From NCBI GenBank assembly GCA_964392085.1, contig CAYMOV010000094.1, positions 1-9,221 on the forward strand: 9,221 nucleotides of DNA. The letters are read 5' to 3'. Below the pieces are notes generated by a model. That model saw only the letters and a list, made by a program, of their open reading frames with translations. It searched no databases and had not been told where the DNA came from. The position numbers and the translations under genes are program-made. Shown one piece after another: positions 1 to 6,300 of this stretch. Source of the stretch: CAYMOV01 sp964392085 (GTDB lineage: Bacteria > Oederibacteriota > Muellerivitia > Muellerivitales > Muellerivitaceae). Each line of letters opens with the position of its first letter. Position 1 is the first letter of the stretch.

Positions 1-207
1 TACGGGTTCCCGGCGGAGGATTGGACCACCTCGGAGATCCTGTCGGAGTTGGGCAAATACAAGTCGGGCGGTTCCATCCAGGATTCCGCCGAGAAGTGCC
101 TCAAGGTCACCGACCGGATCCTTTACGCCGAGGGGATCTTGAGCTCGACGGCGAGGGAAGCCGTACTTCAAGCCTTGTCTTCCCTCATGCCTAGAACCGG
201 CTCATAA
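1..207 (+). CDS. C-terminal fragment of an unidentified protein upstream of the MoxR gene
   Basis: Frame 1 is open from the first base to a TAA at 205-207, giving the last 68 residues of a protein whose start lies outside the window. The fragment is soluble and looks helical, with no membrane segment. It contains the pattern W-T-T-S-E-I-L-S-E-L, then about 20 residues later L-K-V-T-D-R-I-L-Y-A-E-G, then a final helix and a short tail MPRTGS. An xTxxEL helix followed by a (T/A)DxxxxA helix is the kind of C-terminal bundle seen in BatD- and DUF4381/DUF4129-like proteins of MoxR loci. This is a pattern-level resemblance only, supported by the MoxR ATPase gene 167 nt downstream on the same strand. 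Codon use matches the downstream genes. That it is the coding end of a gene is fairly secure; the family is a guess. Confidence 0.6.
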   Translation, partial: YGFPAEDWTTSEILSELGKYKSGGSIQDSAEKCLKVTDRILYAEGILSSTAREAVLQALSSLMPRTGS

Positions 208-291
208 CTCTCGGCGGTTGGCTGACCGTACCTCATTTGGCCGTGGGCCTGGTTTGTCCCGGGTGTTGCATTCAGCCGACCGCCGACGGTT
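206..291. other. Long imperfect inverted repeat (stem-loop) in the spacer before the MoxR gene
   Basis: Bases 211-225 (core CGGCGGTTGGCTGA at 212-225) are complementary to 272-286 (core TCAGCCGACCGCCG at 272-285). The 15 base pairs include only one G-U wobble. A C-C mismatch (210/287) is followed by four more pairs, 206-209 with 288-291. The loop is 46 nt and contains a small GGCC/GGCC self-complementary element. No U-run follows, so it is not a classical intrinsic terminator. It begins at the stop codon of the upstream gene and ends 83 nt before the MoxR start. It could be an mRNA-processing or attenuation structure, or a dispersed palindromic element; the sequence alone does not decide. Confidence 0.6.
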
Positions 292-362
292 GAACGCTCA
301 TGGGGACGACTGATTGGAGATGGGCGATTACAAGCAGAACCCAGCAATTTGAACAACGAAAA

Positions 363-368
363 AAGGAG
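363..368 (+). promoter_or_regulatory. Ribosome binding site of the MoxR gene
   Basis: AAGGAG lies 6 nt before the GTG at 375. This selects GTG 375 over the in-frame ATG at 300, which would add 25 residues with no family similarity and has no Shine-Dalgarno sequence. Confidence 0.85.
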
Positions 369-374
369 TCCACC

Positions 375-1364
375 GTGGCGACCGAAGTCGAGAAATTGAC
401 GGCCGAGGGCGAGCGCCTCAGCGCCCAGTTCCAAAAGGCGAAGGAAGAAGTCCAGAAGGTCATCGTGGGACAGGGACCGCTATTGGACCGGCTCCTGCTG
501 GGCCTCTTGGCTCGGGGGCACCTCCTGCTGGAGGGGCTGCCGGGATTGGCCAAAACCCTGGCGGTCAGGACCTTGGCGGACACCCTTGGGGTGTCCTTCA
601 GCCGGATCCAGTTCACCCCGGACCTCCTGCCGGCGGACCTTTTGGGAACCCGCATCTACGTGCAGGCGAAGGGCGATTTCAAGACCCAGAAGGGCCCGGT
701 ATTCGCGAACCTCGTATTGGCGGATGAAATCAACCGGGCTCCCGCCAAGGTCCAGTCGGCGCTCCTGGAGTCCATGCAGGAACACCAAGTCACGATCGGC
801 CCCGACACCTTCAAGCTGGAGGAGCCTTTTTTCGTGATGGCCACCATGAACCCCATTGAGCACGAGGGCACCTACCCCCTACCGGAAGCGCAGGTGGACC
901 GGTTCCTCATGAAGGTGGTGGTGGGTTACCCCACCAAGGAAGAGGAAAAGGAGATCATCTCGAGGAACACATCCGGGGCATCGGCCAAGGTCAAGGAGAT
1001 CCTGTCGTCCGCCGCGATCCTCAAGGCCCAAGAAATCGTGGACGGTGTCCATGTGAGCGAAGCCCTGAAGGATTATATTGTGGCCTTGACGGGGGCCACC
1101 CGGGACCCCAAGGGGGCCGGCCTCGCGGACTTGAAGGCCCTGATCGAGTACGGAGCGTCGCCCCGGGCCTCCATCGCCCTGGCGGCCACGGCGAAGTCGC
1201 GCGCCTTCCTGGACGGAAGGGGTTATGCTACCCCCGAGGACGTCAAGGCCGTGGCACCGGACATCCTGCGGCACCGGTTGATCCTCACCTATGAGGCGGA
1301 AGCGCAGGATCTGACGGCGGACTCGGTGGTGACGAAGATCCTGGATAAGGTGCCGGTGCCTTGA
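375..1364 (+). CDS. MoxR-family AAA+ ATPase
   Basis: A 329-residue protein, the normal length for MoxR ATPases, with a GTG start behind a strong RBS. A helical N-terminal region (1-30) leads into the AAA+ core. The Walker A is GLPGLAKT at 54-61, the variant typical of MoxR proteins, with K60 and T61 contacting nucleotide. The Walker B is LVLADEIN at 113-120 with catalytic D117/E118. Sensor 1 is MATMNP with N159, followed by the family signature EGTYPLPEAQVDRF at 164-177, whose R176 is the probable arginine finger. The helical lid (about 190-329) carries the sensor 2 motif SPRA (262-265, R264). Family knowledge: hexameric cytoplasmic chaperones that use ATP to mature or insert cofactors into partner proteins, often VWA-domain or envelope proteins. 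The next gene starts 24 nt after the stop, suggesting co-transcription. The client here is unknown; no DUF58 or VWA gene follows directly. All catalytic motifs are intact. Confidence 0.95.
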   Translation: MATEVEKLTAEGERLSAQFQKAKEEVQKVIVGQGPLLDRLLLGLLARGHLLLEGLPGLAKTLAVRTLADTLGVSFSRIQFTPDLLPADLLGTRIYVQAKGDFKTQKGPVFANLVLADEINRAPAKVQSALLESMQEHQVTIGPDTFKLEEPFFVMATMNPIEHEGTYPLPEAQVDRFLMKVVVGYPTKEEEKEIISRNTSGASAKVKEILSSAAILKAQEIVDGVHVSEALKDYIVALTGATRDPKGAGLADLKALIEYGASPRASIALAATAKSRAFLDGRGYATPEDVKAVAPDILRHRLILTYEAEAQDLTADSVVTKILDKVPVP

Positions 1365-1387
1365 ACCGAGAAGATCGAGAATCGAAA

Positions 1388-2371
1388 ATGAAAAAAAGAC
1401 CCACTCACAACCGAAATTGGGCGCTGACCCTCCTGGTCCTGACGGTGGGCCTGGCGGGTTGCGGCCGCTCGAAACTCCTCCCAGAAACCCAGCTGGCCCT
1501 TCCGCCGGTGGGGGATTCGGGGGTGGCCGACGGTTGGTATTACCAGACCGAATACGGTTTCGCCCTGCCGATCCCCAAAGCCTTCGGGGCCTACGCGCCT
1601 GAACCGGATGACCTCGATGCGGAGGAGTTGGACGAGTGGGTGAGGTTTTTGGACGTTAAGCATGGCCCCTGGATCAAGATCATGACCCAACCGACCGACC
1701 CAACGGTTCGGTACAAGGTCGACGACCTGGAAAAGACCCTGGCCCGAATCCTGGATTCGGCGGCCTACAAGGTCCAGGGGATCGGAAAGAAGACCGGCTG
1801 GAAGGCGGGTTCGGACGAGTGGACCGTCGTCCCCTATGACCTCCAGGACCGGGTCCAAAAACAATGGCGGACCTGGGCCTGCGTGATGCAACACGGGGAT
1901 TTCGTGGTCTGGGCCAGGGCTACCCTGCCGCGCAAGGACGCGGACGGCCCCTCCGGCTCTAAGTTCCTAGAGGACGTGAGGATTGCCCTCACCCAAATCC
2001 GTTGGTATGAGCCCATCGGGCCCCGGGGCATCTCCCTTGAGAATTACGAACTCAAGAACTTCAACGACGGCTTCCTCGCCGCGTTGGAATCGGGCCGGGT
2101 GGACAAAACCTTGGCCTATTTCGACGAGACCTCCCCGGCCCGTTTGACCTGGACCGATTGGTACCGGAAACAAGTTCCCGCCGAGGCGAAGGGGAACAGC
2201 TTGTTGGCCGGGTTGAAGGCCCAGACCGCCGGGTTGGTCATCGATGGTAAAAAGGCCACGGCCTTTTTCCTCCTTGAAAAAACCGGACAGGCCCCCACCA
2301 AGCTGGGTTTTCGCCTGAACAAGGACGAAGGGTCCTGGCGGATCGTGGCCCAGGAATCCCTGAAGCCTTGA
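1388..2371 (+). CDS. Predicted lipoprotein of unknown function following the MoxR gene
   Basis: From the ATG at 1388 the product is 327 residues. It opens with a type II signal peptide: basic MKKR, a hydrophobic stretch (about 11-21), and lipobox LAGC at 22-25 with C25 as lipidation site, so it is probably membrane-anchored and faces outward. Residue +2 after the Cys is Gly, giving no inner-membrane retention signal in the E. coli sense. Residues about 40-215 form a mixed alpha/beta region I do not recognise (contains GWYYQTEYGF and several Trp). Residues about 219-327 start with a helix (FNDGFLAALESGRVDKTLAYFD) and end in strands with GSWRIVAQESLK, reminiscent of NTF2-like/DUF4878 lipoprotein domains. 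An alternative TTG at 1361 overlaps the MoxR stop (TTGA) and would add nine charged residues; ATG is preferred because it gives a normal n-region, though its RBS (GAGA, 1377-1380) is weak. Probably translated from the same mRNA as the MoxR gene. Confidence 0.85.
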   Translation: MKKRPTHNRNWALTLLVLTVGLAGCGRSKLLPETQLALPPVGDSGVADGWYYQTEYGFALPIPKAFGAYAPEPDDLDAEELDEWVRFLDVKHGPWIKIMTQPTDPTVRYKVDDLEKTLARILDSAAYKVQGIGKKTGWKAGSDEWTVVPYDLQDRVQKQWRTWACVMQHGDFVVWARATLPRKDADGPSGSKFLEDVRIALTQIRWYEPIGPRGISLENYELKNFNDGFLAALESGRVDKTLAYFDETSPARLTWTDWYRKQVPAEAKGNSLLAGLKAQTAGLVIDGKKATAFFLLEKTGQAPTKLGFRLNKDEGSWRIVAQESLKP

Positions 2372-2416
2372 GGAAAAAGCCGTTCCCGATAATTAGCCTT
2401 AAAATGTCCTGACAAA

Positions 2417-2425
2417 TGTTATAAT
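2417..2425 (+). promoter_or_regulatory. Extended -10 promoter for the FN3/Big_1 gene
   Basis: TGTTATAAT (TG at 2417-2418, TATAAT at 2420-2425) lies 35 nt before the ATG at 2461. It is a perfect -10 hexamer with the extended TGn element. No good -35 hexamer is present; the best at 16 nt spacing is CTTAAA (2398-2403). Transcription would start near 2432, giving a leader of about 29 nt that holds the RBS. Confidence 0.7.
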
Positions 2426-2447
2426 CCCGGCCATCCAATAACTTTCC

Positions 2448-2453
2448 AGGAGG
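2448..2453 (+). promoter_or_regulatory. Ribosome binding site that fixes the FN3/Big_1 gene start
   Basis: AGGAGG, a consensus Shine-Dalgarno, stands 7 nt before ATG 2461. The frame is closed by TAA at 2422-2424, inside the promoter, so no upstream extension with a signal peptide is available. Confidence 0.9.
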
Positions 2454-2460
2454 CCGTGCC

Positions 2461-3336
2461 ATGGCCGCTTTTACCCGTCTGCCGGTCGTTGTCGTGGATC
2501 CCAGCCTGACGAGCGTCACCGTCTCATGGCAGGTCGATACCATCACTTACGGCCAGATCGGCTATGGGACCGACCCGAATAACCTGGACCAGGTCCAGTT
2601 CGATTCGACGTATGACACGACCCATAGCGTCCTCTTGAGCGGTTTGACGGCATCCACGTCATACACCTACATCGTGACGGTCATCGATGCCGGCGGAAAC
2701 ACGTTGATCGACTCAGGCAAGCTGACTTTCCAGACCGTAGCCGCTCCCGCGCCCGCCATCACCACCGGACCCACGGCGCTGGCTGACCCTAGCGCCGCGA
2801 ACATCGCCTGGACCGCCAACGTGGACGGGATGGGCCTGGTCAATTTCGGGACCGCGGCCTCGGCCCTGGTCCAGGTGGTCACCGACCCCACGGTGTCATC
2901 CGACCACGCCGTGTCGATTCAGGGCCTGGCCGCCGCCACCCAATATTTCTACAAATGTTGCAATACCGACCCAACGACAGGTTCGGTGCTAGTGGCGAGC
3001 GACGTCCTGAATTTCACCACGGCGGCCGCGCCCCCCGCCACTGGTGGCTGTCTCGTCCGGGCTTGCGCCACCCCCATCCGGGTCCCCAAGAACGGGACAA
3101 CCCAATTGAACGTTTGGCTCCGAAAAGGGCAGGTTCCCATCGCAGGGGCGCCGGTGACCTTCCAGCTCATCACCAACAACGGGACGATCATGACCCCGAC
3201 CGTTAAAACGGACGCAACCGGACGCGCGGTCACGACCTTCAAAGCAGGCGGAAAAGGGGGATTTGTGGCGGCTAAAACGACCTCCCCAAACGCCGTGAAT
3301 ACCGCTTTCATGCTCTTCATCATTCGCCGCTCTTAA
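2461..3336 (+). CDS. Adhesin-like protein with two fibronectin-III-type domains and one invasin-type Ig (Big_1) domain; no signal peptide
   Basis: A 291-residue protein. Residues about 1-95 form a first FN3/purple-acid-phosphatase-N-like sandwich, with SVTVSWQVD, IGYGTDP, a His before VLLSGL, then SYTYIVTVID and a closing LTFQT strand. Residues about 97-190 repeat the fold (ANIAWTANVD, LVNFGT, HAVSIQGLAAATQYFY, LNFTT). Residues about 199-288 look like a Big_1 invasin Ig domain (VPKNGTTQLNVWL, GAPVTFQL, TDATGRAVTTFKAG). Cysteines lie at 166-167 (adjacent) and 197/202. Such modules normally work outside the cell as binding or spacer domains, yet the protein begins MAAFTRLP with no basic-hydrophobic leader, and RBS and upstream stop confirm this start. 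It ends with FMLFIIRRS, too short for a membrane anchor. It has its own promoter and lies 48 nt before the giant surface-protein gene. A partner role for that protein is inference only; the ligand is unknown. Confidence 0.87.
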   Translation: MAAFTRLPVVVVDPSLTSVTVSWQVDTITYGQIGYGTDPNNLDQVQFDSTYDTTHSVLLSGLTASTSYTYIVTVIDAGGNTLIDSGKLTFQTVAAPAPAITTGPTALADPSAANIAWTANVDGMGLVNFGTAASALVQVVTDPTVSSDHAVSIQGLAAATQYFYKCCNTDPTTGSVLVASDVLNFTTAAAPPATGGCLVRACATPIRVPKNGTTQLNVWLRKGQVPIAGAPVTFQLITNNGTIMTPTVKTDATGRAVTTFKAGGKGGFVAAKTTSPNAVNTAFMLFIIRRS

Positions 3337-3371
3337 CCCGGGGCTTTGGTATAATTTCGACCAACCCGGGG
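3335..3371. repeat. Direct repeats AACCCGGGG flanking the giant gene's promoter
   Basis: Two identical 9-mers, AACCCGGGG, at 3335-3343 and 3363-3371, are 28 bp apart (start to start) and bracket the extended -10 element. Each contains the palindrome CCCGGG, so they could be a two-site operator or pair as an RNA hairpin with a loop of about 20 nt. The first copy overlaps the stop codon of the preceding gene. Function is unproven. Confidence 0.5.
3347..3355 (+). promoter_or_regulatory. Extended -10 promoter for the giant surface-protein gene
   Basis: TGGTATAAT (TG at 3347-3348, TATAAT at 3350-3355) lies 29 nt before the TTG start at 3385. The -10 hexamer is perfect and extended; no convincing -35 was found. 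Transcription would start near 3362, leaving a leader of about 23 nt that contains the AAGG ribosome site. Downstream bases (TTCGACC) partly match those of the preceding gene's promoter (CCCGGCC). Confidence 0.7.
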
Positions 3372-3372
3372 T

Positions 3373-3376
3373 AAGG
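3373..3376 (+). promoter_or_regulatory. Ribosome binding site supporting a TTG start for the giant gene
   Basis: AAGG, 8 nt before TTG 3385. A stop (TGA) at 3379-3381 in this frame rules out any start further upstream. GTG 3430 and ATG 3451 have no Shine-Dalgarno, and ATG 3451 would leave a signal peptide with no positive charge. Confidence 0.65.
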
Positions 3377-3384
3377 TTTGACCA

Positions 3385-6300
3385 TTGCGTTTTACCGATA
3401 AAGCGAAATCCGTCTTTCAATGGACCGATGTGGCGACCCGATTGGTCGTCATGTCGGTCTTTCTATTACTACCGGTCGCCGTCATGGCTTTACCCGCCAA
3501 CCTCTACCTGGTGGAAGGAAACCAAGCCGTTTCGGTCTACGGGACCGGGGGAACGGCAAATTACCTGGATTACCGTTTTGCGGCCCAAAATTCAGGAGCG
3601 GTCACCCAAGCTAGAATTTATTGCCTGAATACCATCGGGACGGCGCCGACCTATTCACTGGAATTGTGGTCGGATGTCTCCGGGACCCCAGGTGCCAGTC
3701 TCCAAGTTAGTACGGTGGCCTCCGTCGGCGCGGCCGCTTGGCGGAACTTCTCCTTTGCGACCCCACCGACCCTCATCAAGGGAAATGTCTACCACTTATT
3801 AGTGAAGGCTTCGGGGGGAGACAACCTCGATCTCGCGACTTTCGCGGCCACGACACCCCACAACGGTATTTACCCCGCCGCGCCCGTCTCGGACTTGGAT
3901 GCCAATGTCCTCACCTCGACAAACGGGGGCGGTAGTTGGGCGAATCAAAACGAGAACCCTTGTTATGTCCTGGACCTATCCTCGGGGGCGCAGGAAGGGG
4001 TCCCTTACCCCAAGAACGCCCTGGCCCAGGTCTGTGCCTCGCCGGCCCAGGTCGCGGCGGAGGGCTTCTCATTGTCGGCCACGAGGATCGTGAAGGGCTT
4101 CCGGGTCCGGGTCCACACTTCATCGTCGGCGCCCACCGCCAACCTCGACTACAAACTCCTCAGCATCTCGGGAGCCGTCACCAACACGTTGGACACGGGA
4201 ACCGTGGGTCTTTGGGCCAGTACCGCCTCCACTTGGCTCACGGGGACCTTCGGGTCGGTGCAAACCTTGACTCCAGGGGCGGTGACTTATGTGTTGGCGT
4301 TCACCACGACCTCCGGGGTCCCCGGCGCCAACGATTATGAGTTCTGGGCGGGAAACACCATCACCCCGATCCCCCCCTATACGACGCTGTCCTACGACGG
4401 GACGAATTCCTTCGCCATGACGTCCTCAAACGGCGGTTCGACCTACACGATCATCCCCAACGAGGACCTAGCCTTCGAACTTCTAGAGGCCCCCCAGTCG
4501 GCGACCGGCGGTTCCATATGGGGACAGGTGCTGGGTACACTTCCGTTCGGGGCCCGCTACGGCGCGGGTGGGGCGGTTTATAACGACGGGACCGGCAACA
4601 AGATGTGGCTGGTGGGAGGGTATGACGGTACCGCGGCCCATAAGGATCTCCATGCCAGCCTGGATGGCATCACTTGGAACAACACGACGATCTCCACCAT
4701 GGGGGCCCGCGAGAACCTGGCGGTGGAGGTTTTGGGTATCCCCGCGACGCTCTTTTTGTCGGGGGGATACGACGGGATCAGCACCGTCTATCAGGACATC
4801 TGGAGCAGTTCCCAAGGCTCGGCTTGGACCCAGATCGCGGCCAATCCCCCCATGGGGGTGCGCATGGGCCACACCCTCACGGCCTTTGGGGGGAAGCTCT
4901 GGTTCATCGGGGGCGCCACCACCTCAGCGGGGACGGGCAACAGCGACATTTGGAATTCAACGAACGGGTCCAGCTGGAACCAAGTGGCAGTCGGTCAGTT
5001 TCCTGGACGTACTTGGCATACCTGCACGGTCTTCGACGGCCGTCTTTGGGTGATCGGTGGATACACCGGATCCGGATTCCTAAACGACGTTTGGTCGTCC
5101 ACGGACGGGGTGAACTGGACCCAAAGCGCGGTCCCGCCCTTCGTCATCCGGTTCGGCCACCAGGCGGCGGTTTTTGACAATAAACTTTGGGTTTATGGCG
5201 GGCTGAACGGCGGCACGGCTAAAAATGACGTTTGGTGGACGCAGGACGGCGCGACCTGGACGCAAGCCACCACGGGCCCGTTCTTCACGCCCCGTTACGG
5301 GTTCCTGGGGCTTCCGTTCAACAATGCCCTTTGGGCCTTTGGCGGTTACGACGGGACGTCATATACGTCGGACGTCTGGGCCTCGCCCCCCCCGCCCACC
5401 CCGACACCCACCTCCAGTCCGACCGGTTCCGCGACGCCGACGAACACCTCGACTATTTCCCCGACATGGACCGTGACGGGTTCTGCCACCCCGACCTGGT
5501 CTCCGACCATCACGCCGTCGCCGACGAGCACCTTTACGCCACCCAACACTTTTACCCCGAACCCGACCCTCACCCCCCAATGTCCAGGTGCCTCCAATTT
5601 CGGAAAAACGACCTTAGGGGCAACCTGGAATAGCTTGACGGGCCAGGTGGCGTTTCGGCTTTCCAAAGCGACGCTTTCCCAAGCGGTCACGGTGACCTCT
5701 CTCTCGATCTATTTCGGCAGTGCGGATCCCACCGCCCAAGTTCAGCTCGGCCTTTACACCGACAACGGGGGAGTCCCTTTCAATTTAATCGTTCAGTCGA
5801 ACGCCCAACAGGCTTTTGCGGGATGGAACACCATTGGCATACCCTCGACCGGACTTTTGCCGGGCACGTACTGGATTGCATTCATGTTGGATACGGTGGG
5901 GATGACCCAATTCCTCACGGACAATGGGGTTACTGGGTCGGAATACTATTGTTTGACGGGGTTCGGCTGGGGCGGGCTGCCGGCGTCTTTCCCGGGAGGT
6001 AATCCGAGTACTTTCCTCGACTCAATCTACGCCAGTTTCTGCCCGGTTTCGGACACCCCGACCCCCACCTTCACGGGTTCCCCGACGCCCTCCCCGACCT
6101 GCGGCGTCGCGACCCCGGTGGCTTGGTGTTGGTCCCCGGACGCGCCGGATCCCGCCAATGACCCGATCATCACCTGCTTCTCCGCCGGACTGGACGGTTG
6201 GGCCAGCCAGGCCACCTCCGGTTGGGACGCAAGCCAAAGCGCCGATGGGCCCGGGGGGGCCATGTCCATCACGGGATCGGTTTCAAACGGAACGGACCTT

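Noticed and set aside
300..374. ATG at 300 as start of the MoxR ATPase
   Set aside because: It adds 25 residues (MGTTDWRWA...) unlike MoxR N-termini and has no ribosome site; GTG 375 follows AAGGAG at 6 nt.
1361..1387. TTG at 1361 as start of the lipoprotein, overlapping the MoxR stop
   Set aside because: Coupling by a TTGA overlap is possible, but it gives a 34-residue leader with a mixed-charge front. ATG 1388 yields a standard lipoprotein signal. Kept as an alternative only.
2372..2416. Intrinsic terminator after the lipoprotein gene
   Set aside because: I looked for a GC stem with a T-run and found none; the short TTAGCCTT segment has no matching arm.
3420..4340. Several short + and - strand open frames here (60-134 codons)
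   Set aside because: They lie in other frames of the giant gene, whose frame is open throughout and encodes a signal peptide and repeated modules. They have no own ribosome sites or recognisable domains.
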